A stretch of 64,000 nucleotides of DNA from JAKJEP01 sp964580995 (GCA_964580995.1 CAZOMV010000002.1:40960-104959), one strand, 5' to 3'; positions 1 to 8,392 are shown, counted from the first letter of the stretch. Translations and numbers: made by a program. The notes: generated by a model from the sequence alone, not told the origin.

Positions 1-116
1 TTCCCTATTTTGTGGCTGGGAAAGTCGCCGCTCCATAAATCGTCCAGCAATCTGCCAAGATGGTTCCATTGGGTACTGCGAGCTAAAGGATCAAAATTTC
101 TGAGTATGGGTAACAT
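1..116 (-). CDS. Partial CDS, N-terminus of a possible Hsp20-type small heat-shock protein
   Basis: An open frame starts at ATG 116-114 on the minus strand and runs off the window edge without a stop (38 codons seen). It is preceded by a strong Shine-Dalgarno (GAAAGGAGTG, 6 nt spacer). The visible peptide begins MLPILRNFDPLARS and continues HLGRLLDDLW. This resembles the N-terminal arm of bacterial Hsp20 proteins, where a short hydrophobic start leads into a paired-aromatic helix before the alpha-crystallin domain. The diagnostic domain lies outside the window, so the family call is inference. The start site is well supported. Confidence 0.5.
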   Translation of the reverse strand, partial: MLPILRNFDPLARSTQWNHLGRLLDDLWSGDFPSHKIG

Positions 117-484
117 AGTAATCACTCCTTTCAATCTTCTCAAAAATCTCTACTTTTTCCATTTCACTGCCTCAGTTGTGGCCACATCTGACGGCTTATA
201 TTCTTTCCGGCTCAGGCCCTTTGACCTTGCCAATTATCTAGTTAGCAAAAAGCGTGCCAAAAATCTAAAAACACGGTAAATCCAGTGGAAATAACGATTT
301 AAAACAAGACTGACTATAAAGCTGCTACCCAAATAATTCATAAATACCCTGCCAATATGGCATGGTTTTGTCTGCTGGCGTATTTTTTAATCCAGTTCTA
401 ACCTGTTTTCCCTTGTTTGAATTCAAAAAATCTGTTACAAAATAGTATGAAGAGGCACCACTGCCTGTAAAGGATGATTTTGCC
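117..484. other. Intergenic region, divergent promoters expected
   Basis: This gap separates the minus-strand partial gene from the plus-strand HNH gene, so it should hold two divergent promoters. It is AT-rich. I see no hairpin, repeat or open frame with a credible ribosome site apart from the two flanking genes. Confidence 0.5.
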
Positions 485-1114
485 ATGCTTGCGGCTCAAT
501 CGGCATTGGATTGTCAGGTCTTAGTCCTGAACAAACATTACATGGCCATTCGGGTGGTCAATGTAAAGCGGGCCTTCTCTCTGCTTTTTCGCAACATGGC
601 CGAAGTGGTTCTCTATGAGCATGGCAAGTACAGTAATCACAATATCCAAAACTGGCTGGAACTGTCCCAGCTGAAAAGTCAGTTCGAGCCGGATGCCCAC
701 GACTGGATTCACACCATCCATATCAGCATCGCCGTTCCCCGGATCGTCCGGCTGCTCTTTTACGACCATTTACCCCGCCGTGATGTTACCTTTAACCGCC
801 GCAACATCTACGGGCGGGACCAAAACCGTTGCCAGTATTGCGGTAAACGCTTCCCAACCAATGAATTAAGCCTCGACCACGTCATCCCCCGCAGCATGGG
901 CGGCCAGTCCAACTGGGAAAATATTGTTTGTGCCTGCCTGAAATGTAATGTCAAAAAAGGCGGCCAGACTCCCACCCAGGCTCATATGAAACTAATCACC
1001 AAACCCCTCAAACCCAAACACAGCCCCGTCCTCAATATCAATCTGGGTGACAGCCGCTACCATTCCTGGAAGCAATTCCTCGATCATGCCTACTGGTCCG
1101 TCGAACTGAAATAA
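485..1114 (+). CDS. HNH endonuclease family protein
   Basis: A 209-aa protein of the stand-alone HNH family (COG1403-like). The C-terminal half carries a zinc-ribbon-type HNH core: CQYCGKRF, then LDHVIPRSMGG, then a second pair CACLKCN. The HNH/N catalytic His-Asn pattern (DHV...N...) is intact. The N-terminal ~90 residues (VLNKHYMAIRVVNVKRAF) match the usual domain of this subfamily, which is common in planctomycetes and cyanobacteria and is chromosomal, not intron-borne. A ribosome site (AAAGGATG) lies 7 nt before the ATG. nadB follows 62 bp downstream on the same strand. Cellular role unknown; probable DNA repair or processing. Confidence 0.85.
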   Translation: MLAAQSALDCQVLVLNKHYMAIRVVNVKRAFSLLFRNMAEVVLYEHGKYSNHNIQNWLELSQLKSQFEPDAHDWIHTIHISIAVPRIVRLLFYDHLPRRDVTFNRRNIYGRDQNRCQYCGKRFPTNELSLDHVIPRSMGGQSNWENIVCACLKCNVKKGGQTPTQAHMKLITKPLKPKHSPVLNINLGDSRYHSWKQFLDHAYWSVELK

Positions 1115-1176
1115 TATTTCCCCTTCAGGATGATTTTCGGTAAAATCCACTATTTCGCGTTTAGAAAGGAATTGCC

Positions 1177-2802
1177 ATGCGCAAAGCTGTGGAATTGGAT
1201 CGCCGTTACCTGGCTCGCTTTGATACCCGTTCACTGGGTCACTTATATACCGATTGTCTGATTGTTGGAGCCGGAGTAGCTGGTCTCCGTGCCGCTCTCA
1301 GCGCCAGCCAGGCAGGACAGGTTCTGGTTCTGGTCAAGGCCCACGGCAGTGACAGCAATACCTATCATGCCCAGGGCGGGATCGCTGCCGCCTTCGATCC
1401 CGGCGACAGCGTGGCATCCCATGTCGCCGATACCCTCAAAACCGGCTGCGGATTGTGTGACCGGGAGGTGGTGGAACTGGTTATTGGGGATAGTGCCCAT
1501 CAAATTCGCCAGTTGCAGCAGTGGTCCATGCCTTTCGATACCCGCGACGGCAAAATCGACGCCGGTCGGGAAGGCGGTCACAGCTATTCGCGGGTCTATC
1601 ATGCCTTGGGTGACGCAACCGGCAAGGCAGTCTTTCTGACGCTGATGGAACAGGCCAAAAAAAACAAAAATATAAAAATATTCGAAAACTGTTTTGTGGT
1701 CGATTTGCTCACAGAGAATAAAAATTGTCTGGGTGTGGTTTGTTTTCATCCGAAGTACGGCTGGCAGTGTATCTGGGCGCGTAAAACCATACTCGCCAGC
1801 GGCGGCGCGGGCCAACTCTATCGCGAAACCACGAACCCCGCCAGTGCCACCGCTGATGGTCTGGCCATGGCCTATCGCGCCGGGGTAATCCTGACCGATA
1901 TGGAGTTCATGCAGTTTCATCCCACTACCCTCTATATCGCCGGGGCTACCCGAACCCTCGTTACCGAAGCCATGCGCGGCGAGGGTGCGTATCTGGTTGA
2001 CCGCAAGGGCAACCGGTTCATGAAGGAATATCACGAAATGGCCGAACTGGCTCCCCGGGACATCGTCTCCCGCATGATTTACAACCACATGGCCAAAACC
2101 AACGCCACCAATGTCTTTCTTGATGTCCGTCATTTCGGCAGCGCCTGGCTGGCCGAGAGATTCCCCACCATCAGCGAACTTTGCAAAAGCTTCGATATCG
2201 ACGTCGATAATGATCTGATCCCCGTCCGTCCCAGTGCCCATTACATGATCGGCGGCGTGAAAACCGATATTCAGGGACGCACCGCGATTGCCAACCTGTA
2301 CTGCTGTGGGGAAGCCTCCGCCACCGGATTGCACGGCAGTAATCGGCTTGCCAGCAATTCCCTCCTGGAAGGCCTGGTGTTCGGGCAGATCTGCGGCGAA
2401 AATGCCGCTCAGGAAATCGCCTGCACGGGCGGCAAAATCGAACACAGCCACCTGATTTCCGACGTCCCCGTTTCCCAACGGACGCGGCTGGATGTGGTGG
2501 ATGTGACGAATTCGCTGCGGGCGGTGATGTGGCGGAATGTCGGCATCGAGCGGCAGGGCGACCGCCTGGCGGAAACCATCGAAATCATCGATTTCTGGCG
2601 CCGCTATGTTATGGACAAAGTCTTCGATACCCCGGACGGCTGGCAGTGCCAGAATATGCTGACGGTTTGTAAATGGATGGCAGATAGCGCTTTACTTAGA
2701 AAGGAAAGCCGCGGCGTTCATTATCGGATCGATTATCCGGAGCTGGATGAGCGAAATTTTGGCAGGCATCTGGATATTCCTGCCACGCAGATTTACGGCT
2801 GA
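1177..2802 (+). CDS. nadB: L-aspartate oxidase
   Basis: A 541-aa flavoprotein that oxidises L-aspartate to iminoaspartate, the first step of de novo NAD synthesis, in the cytosol. The N-terminus has the Rossmann FAD motif LIVGAGVAGLRAALSA. Further landmarks are HAQGGIAAA, the substrate-loop HPTTL and LVTEAMRGEGA, PRDIVSR, and the C-terminal GLHGSNRLASNSLLEGLVFG that marks the succinate dehydrogenase/L-aspartate oxidase flavoprotein family. Length is usual for NadB. The start has AGAAAGGAAT upstream. No nadA or nadC is adjacent. Fumarate reductase is the main alternative, but no iron-sulphur partner is present and the C-terminus fits NadB. Confidence 0.93.
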   Translation: MRKAVELDRRYLARFDTRSLGHLYTDCLIVGAGVAGLRAALSASQAGQVLVLVKAHGSDSNTYHAQGGIAAAFDPGDSVASHVADTLKTGCGLCDREVVELVIGDSAHQIRQLQQWSMPFDTRDGKIDAGREGGHSYSRVYHALGDATGKAVFLTLMEQAKKNKNIKIFENCFVVDLLTENKNCLGVVCFHPKYGWQCIWARKTILASGGAGQLYRETTNPASATADGLAMAYRAGVILTDMEFMQFHPTTLYIAGATRTLVTEAMRGEGAYLVDRKGNRFMKEYHEMAELAPRDIVSRMIYNHMAKTNATNVFLDVRHFGSAWLAERFPTISELCKSFDIDVDNDLIPVRPSAHYMIGGVKTDIQGRTAIANLYCCGEASATGLHGSNRLASNSLLEGLVFGQICGENAAQEIACTGGKIEHSHLISDVPVSQRTRLDVVDVTNSLRAVMWRNVGIERQGDRLAETIEIIDFWRRYVMDKVFDTPDGWQCQNMLTVCKWMADSALLRKESRGVHYRIDYPELDERNFGRHLDIPATQIYG

Positions 2803-2875
2803 AAATTTGGTGTAATCGGCCTTTTGTGGCAGCCGGGGGCCATAGAAATGAAGCCCAATTCATTCGTTGCCAGGG

Positions 2876-4303
2876 TCACGGTTTCTCCCGCACTGTCTCC
2901 AGAATATTCACCTGCCCCCGCCGCGCCAGATCAATCGACTCCGCCAGAATCCGCGCTGACTCCTGCGCCGCATGAAATCCCGTGGAATTCTCCGCCGATA
3001 TATAATCCAGCCGCCAGAAGGCCTTGCGGTGAAAATCCCGCGCCGCCGCTAACTGCTCCTCGCTGGCCCCCGCCTTTTGCGCCGCTTCAATAGCACCAAT
3101 TAAATCCAGCACCGCCTCTTCCGCCTGGCTGAGCAGCGCCGCCGTCTTGTCCTGGATCGCCTCCGCCCGGGCCTTCAGCTCCGCCTCCTCAAAATGGTGG
3201 CAGGTTTGACAGGCCCGGTTCACATTCAGCAGCGGGCTGCGCACATGATGGTCGCTCACCTTCACCGCTCCCACCCGCATATAAGGCATATGGCAATCGG
3301 CGCAGGCCACCCCGCTGCGGGCATGGATCCCCTGGTTCCACAACTCAAACTCCGGATGCTGCGCCTTCAGCAGCGGCGCCCCGCTGAGCTGGTGCGTCCA
3401 GTCCTGGAACTTTACCTCCTCGTAATACTTCTCACTCTGCTCCACTTTCAGCCCGTTATGCCACGGATAGGTCAGCGTCTTCTTCTCCCCCTTGAAATAA
3501 TACTCCACATGGCACTGCCCGCACACAAACGACCGCATCTCCTGCCGGCTGGCCATGGTATTGGCGTCATACTCCCCTTTCTTCTCCTTCCGCCACCGCT
3601 CGATACTGGCAAACTGCGGCAGGGGATACTCACTATTCGCCAGTGCCAGGATTCCGTTGATAAAGCCCGGCCGCGTTACCCGCAACTGCATGGTCGCCGG
3701 ATCGTGGCAGTCCAGACACGTAATCGGATGGCTCACCAGCTTTCGCGCCTCCGCATAGGGCATCGCGCACACCGCCTCAAAGCCCGCCATAATCTGCTGC
3801 GACGGCTGATCGTCCGGAATCCCTGCTTCTTTCCCCGCCTGCCGATAGGCCGGGATCACCGACGCATGACAATGCAGACAGGCTCCCGGCTGCTTAAACT
3901 CGCTGATCCGCCGGGTCTCATCCTGATCCGACAGCATATACGCATGTCCCCGCTCCTCCCGGTAATCCACCCCGAACCCATACCCCATGAACAGGGTTAC
4001 CCACCGCGGGTCCGCCTCCAGCTTGCCGAACGCCTCGCTGCCGCCGTGCTTGGTCCGCTCGATATCTACCGTCCGGCGGTAACTGTCATACTGAAAGGAA
4101 AAATTCTTCCCCCATACCTCCGGGTCCAGCGTATTCTCATCAAGCTGCACCACCGGGAAATAATACTGCCGGGCCTCCTCCTTTCGCTGCCGCACGTTCT
4201 CCAGCAGCAGAAACACCGAAAACGTGACAACCACCGCCAGAATAAATACCACCAGCAGCACAAAATATTTCATACCGGACTTACGGCTTGTTTCAGATGA
4301 CAT
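2876..4303 (-). CDS. nrfA: Cytochrome c nitrite reductase, catalytic pentahaem subunit (CXXCH type)
   Basis: A 475-aa periplasmic enzyme that reduces nitrite to ammonium with six electrons. A single N-terminal membrane segment or uncleaved signal follows residue 11. Five haem motifs occur in order: CLHCH, CLDCH, CGQCH, CADCH and CQTCH. Family active-site residues are visible: Tyr in CHVEYYF, the Ca-site KAQHPE, and His in GIHARSGVAC. In E. coli-type NrfA the first motif is CXXCK; here it is CXXCH, as in a known minority of NrfA clades. Start chosen at 4303 because AAGGAG sits 6 nt upstream; a longer in-frame extension lacks a signal-like sequence. It lies 14 bp after nrfH, so the two are one operon. 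Confidence 0.93.
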   Translation of the reverse strand: MSSETSRKSGMKYFVLLVVFILAVVVTFSVFLLLENVRQRKEEARQYYFPVVQLDENTLDPEVWGKNFSFQYDSYRRTVDIERTKHGGSEAFGKLEADPRWVTLFMGYGFGVDYREERGHAYMLSDQDETRRISEFKQPGACLHCHASVIPAYRQAGKEAGIPDDQPSQQIMAGFEAVCAMPYAEARKLVSHPITCLDCHDPATMQLRVTRPGFINGILALANSEYPLPQFASIERWRKEKKGEYDANTMASRQEMRSFVCGQCHVEYYFKGEKKTLTYPWHNGLKVEQSEKYYEEVKFQDWTHQLSGAPLLKAQHPEFELWNQGIHARSGVACADCHMPYMRVGAVKVSDHHVRSPLLNVNRACQTCHHFEEAELKARAEAIQDKTAALLSQAEEAVLDLIGAIEAAQKAGASEEQLAAARDFHRKAFWRLDYISAENSTGFHAAQESARILAESIDLARRGQVNILETVREKP

Positions 4304-4317
4304 TCGAAACTCCTTTT

Positions 4318-4806
4318 TTATCGCGACGGCCCGTGCCCGACTCCGTCGTGACAGCGGACACAGTTCAACTGGTCCAGATCCCCGCCCAGATGCGCGGTGA
4401 TCCCGGAAACCATTTCCTGGTGGCAACGATAACAATTCTTGTTCAATACCCGATTATTTTTCTCATGTATCCGGATCGGCTCATGAAACTCCTGCAAGGT
4501 GAACGCCTTGGAATGATGATACCCGTTTTCGGCTTTACAAAGGTACTTCCCGAAAAACTCCGCCGGCAAATGACAATCGTTACAGTTCGCCGCCGCATGA
4601 TGGCTGGCGTGCTGCCACCCCGCGTACTGCTCCCGCATAATGTGGCAGTTCACGCAAACCTCCGGCTCATCCGACATATAGGAAAATCCCTGCGCATAAA
4701 AAAACGTATATCCGCCCAGCCCGGCCGCCATTCCCAGCACCACGATCAGGCCAACCGACAGGGCCAACACCTTGTCTGCCCGCTTCTGATTTCGCTCTCG
4801 GCCCAT
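4318..4806 (-). CDS. nrfH: NrfH-type tetrahaem cytochrome c, quinol-to-NrfA electron donor
   Basis: A 162-aa NapC/NirT-family protein that oxidises menaquinol and passes electrons to NrfA. It has one N-terminal transmembrane anchor (about residues 13-38) and four haem motifs: CVNCH, CNDCH, CYRCH and CVRCH. The first is followed by IMREQY, typical of the NrfH haem-1 region. It is immediately upstream of nrfA on the same strand, which fixes the assignment over NapC. No clear Shine-Dalgarno precedes the ATG, so translation may depend on an unstructured leader. A sigma-70-like promoter is visible upstream at 4857-4885. Confidence 0.93.
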   Translation of the reverse strand: MGRERNQKRADKVLALSVGLIVVLGMAAGLGGYTFFYAQGFSYMSDEPEVCVNCHIMREQYAGWQHASHHAAANCNDCHLPAEFFGKYLCKAENGYHHSKAFTLQEFHEPIRIHEKNNRVLNKNCYRCHQEMVSGITAHLGGDLDQLNCVRCHDGVGHGPSR

Positions 4807-4856
4807 AAAAAAATGTCCACACGTGTTAAGATAACGTTCCTAACTAATCGTCCACG

Positions 4857-4885
4857 ATAGTACCACGAAAGCCCTCTTTGCTCAA
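4857..4885 (-). promoter_or_regulatory. Probable sigma-70 promoter of nrfHA
   Basis: On the minus strand TTGAGC (-35) and TACTAT (-10) are separated by exactly 17 nt, about 50 bp before the nrfH start. No clear FNR-type TTGAT-N4-ATCAA site is visible, so oxygen or nitrite control cannot be read from the sequence. Confidence 0.55.
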
Positions 4886-4929
4886 TTTATTTTATAGAAA
4901 ACATAACAAACGGGATTTCCAACCCAAAA

Positions 4930-5031
4930 TCACCCTTTCCGGCGGGTCAGAAATACAAAAACGATCAGGGCCACCACCACCACCACCACCACTTCACCCG
5001 GCCCCAGCAAAACTCCTACTATACTTTCCAT
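4930..5031 (-). CDS. 33-aa single-span membrane miniprotein, TatA-like motif
   Basis: A short ORF (ATG at 5031, TGA at 4930) with a good ribosome site: GGAG lies 5 nt before the ATG. It begins MESIVGVLLGPGE, then seven consecutive valines encoded by seven GTG codons, then ALIVFVFLTRRKG. This is one transmembrane helix with a positive-inside C-terminus. The GPGE-hydrophobic pattern resembles the first helix of TatA/TatB, but no amphipathic helix follows. It lies upstream of nrfHA on the same strand. The (CAC)7 tract on the + strand is a microsatellite that could slip by whole codons. Function unknown; it could also be chance. Confidence 0.45.
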   Translation of the reverse strand: MESIVGVLLGPGEVVVVVVVALIVFVFLTRRKG

Positions 5032-5236
5032 CAAAACTCCAAAAAATCCTGTTTTCGCACTACCTGCCGCTTTATACTCGATTCTCTCCCGGTTGTATAG
5101 TCCCCATACGAGAGAACCCCGTTTTTTTGGTATTTCTTTTGACGGCCCAGCCCCAAACCGGTAATATACTATGTTTGTTTTGCCGCCAAGGCAGTTTAGA
5201 ATACTCTATACCAAAACCGGATACATGGACGGAATT

Positions 5237-6550
5237 ATGATAATCAAAGCATTCCAGGGTTTTCGCTATAATCCCGGCGTCGTCGGCGATCCCGGCCTGT
5301 GCATCGCGCCCCCGTATGACGTCATCGACGCCGACCACCAGCAGCGCCTCTACCAACAGGCCCCATACAATATCATCCGCATCAGCAAGGGAAAAACCTT
5401 TACCGCCGACAACCATTCCGACAATGTCTATACCCGCGCCAACGCCTTTCTCCGCGACTTCATCCGCCAGGGCGCCTTAAAACAGGACGAAAAAGATTCC
5501 ATCTACGTCTATGCCCAGGATTTCACCATCGGCGATACCTCCTATCGCCGCACCGGCTTCATCGCCCTGGGCGAACTCCAGGACTACGGCGGCGCCGTCA
5601 AGCCCCACGAGCAAACTCTCGCCGGCCCCAAGGCCGACCGGCTCCATCTCACCCGCGCCACCAAAACCCAGATCGGCCAGATCTTCATGATGTACAGCGA
5701 TCCGGCCAAAACCATCGATGCCATCCTCGAGCAGGTCTGCCGGGGCCAGGAACTCCTTCGCCATATCGACGAGGACCAGGTCACCCACCGCCTCTACGCC
5801 CTGACCGATCCCACTCACATCGCCGCCCTCCAAAACGTCATGGCCGAAAAAGATGTCTTCATCGCCGACGGCCACCATCGCTACGAAACCGCCGTCAATT
5901 ACTACCACGAAACCGGCAATCCCGCCGCTGCCTTCCAGATGATGGCCTTCGTCAATATGCACAACGAAGGCCTGATCGTCCTGCCCACCCACCGCCTCCT
6001 CCGCGATCTGCCCGATTTCGAGCCCGCCCGCCTCCTCGACAACCTGAAAAACTTCTTCGACGTCGCCCGCCTGTCCTACGGCGATATGGTCGAAAAATCG
6101 GAAAAATGCCAGATGATGCAGGACGCCCTCACCGTGGAATTCGAAACCGGCCAGCACGCCTTCGGCATGTATTTCAACGACGGCGCCTTCTATGTCGCCA
6201 CCCTCCGCGACCTGGCCCCCATGGAAACCGTCGCGCCCAGCTACGGTCCGGCCTGGCGGCAACTGGACGTCGCTATCCTGCACAAGCTCATCCTCGAAAA
6301 TATGCTGGGCATCGGCGAAGAAGCCCTCACCAAAGAAAGCTACCTCGAATACATCAAGGATTTCGGCGACGCCACCGCCCGGGCCATCGACCAGGTGGAC
6401 GCCGGCCAGGCCCAGGGCCTCTTCTTTCTCAATCCCACCCGCGTGGCCGAGGTGGAGGCCGTCGTGGCCGAAGGCGAAAAAATGCCCCAGAAATCCACCT
6501 TCTTTTTTCCCAAGATCTTCACCGGCCTGGTCCTAAATGTCTTAGGGTAA
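5237..6550 (+). CDS. DUF1015 family protein
   Basis: A 437-aa cytosolic protein of the DUF1015 family (COG4198). Landmarks are the N-terminal FQGFRYNP, CIAPPYDVID, GHH-type motif ADGHHRYETA, and PTHRLL. The GHHRY motif recalls ParB/sulfiredoxin-fold serine kinases; this is my inference, not an established activity. The start at 5237 is chosen because GGACGGA precedes it and the protein then begins MIIKAFQG as in relatives; an in-frame ATG 12 nt earlier is possible. serC follows 71 bp downstream on the same strand. DUF1015 genes often sit beside serine-biosynthesis genes, so a role in serine metabolism is plausible. Confidence 0.8.
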   Translation: MIIKAFQGFRYNPGVVGDPGLCIAPPYDVIDADHQQRLYQQAPYNIIRISKGKTFTADNHSDNVYTRANAFLRDFIRQGALKQDEKDSIYVYAQDFTIGDTSYRRTGFIALGELQDYGGAVKPHEQTLAGPKADRLHLTRATKTQIGQIFMMYSDPAKTIDAILEQVCRGQELLRHIDEDQVTHRLYALTDPTHIAALQNVMAEKDVFIADGHHRYETAVNYYHETGNPAAAFQMMAFVNMHNEGLIVLPTHRLLRDLPDFEPARLLDNLKNFFDVARLSYGDMVEKSEKCQMMQDALTVEFETGQHAFGMYFNDGAFYVATLRDLAPMETVAPSYGPAWRQLDVAILHKLILENMLGIGEEALTKESYLEYIKDFGDATARAIDQVDAGQAQGLFFLNPTRVAEVEAVVAEGEKMPQKSTFFFPKIFTGLVLNVLG

Positions 6551-6621
6551 ACCCGGTCTTCCGGTTATCATAAGGAATAGCAAGTTTTCAAAATTTTTAC
6601 ATGAGGTAAAGGAGATTAAAC

Positions 6622-7710
6622 ATGGCACGAATGCACAATTACTATGCAGGCCCCGCGGCCTTACCCTTGCAGGCGATCGAAGCCACGCGCGACGAATTGC
6701 TGGATTTTCAGAACAGCGGCGTAAGTGTACTGGAAACCTCGCACCGCTCCAAAGAATACGAACAAATGCACAACGAAACCATCACGCTGCTCAAAGAGCT
6801 GATGGGCCTCGGTGACAACTTCAAGGTCCTCTTCCTCGGAGGCGGTGCCAGCCTGCAATTCGCCATGGTCCCCATGAACTTCCTCTCCGCCGGCAAGTCC
6901 GCTGATTATATCCTCACCGGTGCCTGGAGTAAAAAAGCTATCAAGGAAGCCAAAATCCTCGGCACGCCCCGCGTCGCCGCCACCACCGAAAAGGACGGCG
7001 TCTTCCGCACCATTCCCAAACAGAAGGACCTCAGCCTCGATCCCAACGCCGTCTATTGCCACCTCACTTCCAACAATACCATCTTCGGCACCCAGTGGCG
7101 GCAGTTCCCCAATACCGGCTCGGTCCCGCTGGTCGCCGACATGTCCAGCGACATCCTCTCCCACCGGTTTGACCCGGCCCCCTTCGGCCTGATCTACGCC
7201 GGCGCCCAGAAGAATCTCGGACCCGCCGGCCTCACCGTCGTCATCATCCGCGACGATATGCTCGCCAAAACCAACAAGAACATCCCCACCATGCTGTCCT
7301 ACAACACCCATGCCGACGAAAATTCCCTCTACAATACCCCGCCCTGCTTCGCCATCTATGTCATGAACAAGGTCCTCCACTGGCTCAAGGACCGCGGCGG
7401 CGTGGCGGCCATGGAAAAGGAAAACACCGAAAAGGCCAAACTCATCTACGGCACCATCGACAACTCCAACGGCTTCTACACCAACCCCATCCCCGCTGAA
7501 GACCGCTCCCAGATGAATATTGTCTTCCGCCTGACCACCGAAGACCTCGAAAAGAAATTCGTCTCCGAGGGCCTCAAAGCCGGTTTCGTCGGCCTCAAGG
7601 GCCATCGCAGCGTCGGCGGTATCCGTGTCTCCGCCTACAACGCCAACGGCCTGGATTCCATCAAGGACTGCGTCGCCTTCATGAAATCCTTCGCCTCCCA
7701 AAACAGCTAG
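6622..7710 (+). CDS. serC: Phosphoserine aminotransferase
   Basis: A 362-aa class V PLP enzyme converting 3-phosphohydroxypyruvate and glutamate to phosphoserine, in serine synthesis. The start MHNYYAGPAALP is the SerC signature. The PLP lysine lies in YAGAQKNLGPAG, and the family C-terminus GHRSVGGIRVSAYNA is present. Length matches the family. A strong ribosome site (AAAGGAG) precedes the ATG by 8 nt. It is downstream of the DUF1015 gene and ends in an obvious intrinsic terminator. Codons strongly prefer C in third position. Confidence 0.96.
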   Translation: MARMHNYYAGPAALPLQAIEATRDELLDFQNSGVSVLETSHRSKEYEQMHNETITLLKELMGLGDNFKVLFLGGGASLQFAMVPMNFLSAGKSADYILTGAWSKKAIKEAKILGTPRVAATTEKDGVFRTIPKQKDLSLDPNAVYCHLTSNNTIFGTQWRQFPNTGSVPLVADMSSDILSHRFDPAPFGLIYAGAQKNLGPAGLTVVIIRDDMLAKTNKNIPTMLSYNTHADENSLYNTPPCFAIYVMNKVLHWLKDRGGVAAMEKENTEKAKLIYGTIDNSNGFYTNPIPAEDRSQMNIVFRLTTEDLEKKFVSEGLKAGFVGLKGHRSVGGIRVSAYNANGLDSIKDCVAFMKSFASQNS

Positions 7711-7752
7711 TTCCCCACCGGGAAGGCCCCCCGTTTTCCCTTGCGTGTCCCC

Positions 7753-7785
7753 ACGGCCCGGACCCAGTTTCCGGGCCGTTTTTCT
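7753..7785 (+). terminator. Rho-independent terminator of serC
   Basis: A perfect 10-bp stem (ACGGCCCGGA / TCCGGGCCGT, 7753-7762 and 7770-7779) with a 7-nt loop is followed directly by TTTTTC. It starts 43 bp after the serC stop. Confidence 0.9.
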
Positions 7786-8214
7786 TTCTGCGTTTTGTTC
7801 CCGCGGGAGTACCGGCTGGCCGTAATACGCAAAGATATATATGGGGACATTCAGCCACCATGCTGGAATCCACACCTTTTGGTCCATCATCGTATCCTCC
7901 TGTAAAAAAAATATTTACCACAGATTCGATCAGCCAAACCATCCGGTTTGGCTTCGCTATAGTTATTATAATATCATAATTTATTTTGCCGGCAGAATCC
8001 AATAGCTCCTCTATATAGGGGCCGATGTCCACGAATGCGCAAGGATTTTTCCATTTTTTTGGGAGAAAATGACGTAAACCCTTGTCAAAGCTCAACAAAA
8101 TTTTTTTACGTTGCGCAATTTTGGCCATTCACCGTGGCCGTTATTGCGCAATTTTTCCTTATCCATTTGATTTCAACTGGTTATGGCATTATTGTATGTG
8201 GGTTGGGCAGGGAA
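7786..8214. other. Intergenic AT-rich region with short palindromes
   Basis: No plus-strand gene is credible here. The stretch holds a perfect 8-bp-stem inverted repeat (7933-7952, GCCAAACC/GGTTTGGC), two copies of the palindrome TTGCGCAA (8111-8118 and 8144-8151, 33 bp apart) and a related ATGCGCAA at 8035. On the minus strand an ATG at 7890 has an ideal Shine-Dalgarno (ACAGGAGG, 6 nt spacer). The frame it opens runs antisense into serC without a stop, so it is not called as a gene. Confidence 0.5.
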
Positions 8215-8392
8215 AATGGTAAGCTGGATGGATTGGGTAAGATTGGTAAATGTTGAATAAAGTGTAGTAAAAGATGAATGAAGTGATATAGAAGTATAGA
8301 AAAACCGCATGAAGCCTGAGTAAAACATATATAAAAGCGAATGTTTTTTACGCGTGGCATCTTGGCTGCGGCAGAAAGGTTTGCGGGACAAA
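8215..8392 (+). repeat. Helically phased GTAAA repeat element, copy A
   Basis: Degenerate units such as GGTAAATGTTG, AATAAAGTGTA, GTAAAAGATGA and ATGAAGTGATA follow each other at 10-11 bp spacing. After the array comes ACGCGTGGCAT and, about 35 bp later, GCGGGACAAAG. The same order (ACACGTGGCAT, then GGGGGACAAAA) occurs in copy B at 63.81-63.98 kb in the opposite orientation. One 15-nt core, GTAGTAAAAGATGAA, is identical in both. No coding potential. Family unknown to me. Confidence 0.75.

Noticed and set aside
1243..2478. A 411-codon minus-strand frame inside nadB
   Set aside because: It mirrors the nadB codons and gives a Gly/His-rich low-quality peptide with no family features; nadB itself is unambiguous.
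5477..6283. A 268-codon minus-strand frame inside the DUF1015 gene
   Set aside because: Composition is Gly/Val/Asp-rich, as expected for the reverse of C-ending codons; no ribosome site.
7679..8128. A 149-codon minus-strand frame (MAKIAQRKKILLSF...)
   Set aside because: AT-rich start looks protein-like, but it ends in nonsense over the serC terminator and has no good ribosome site.
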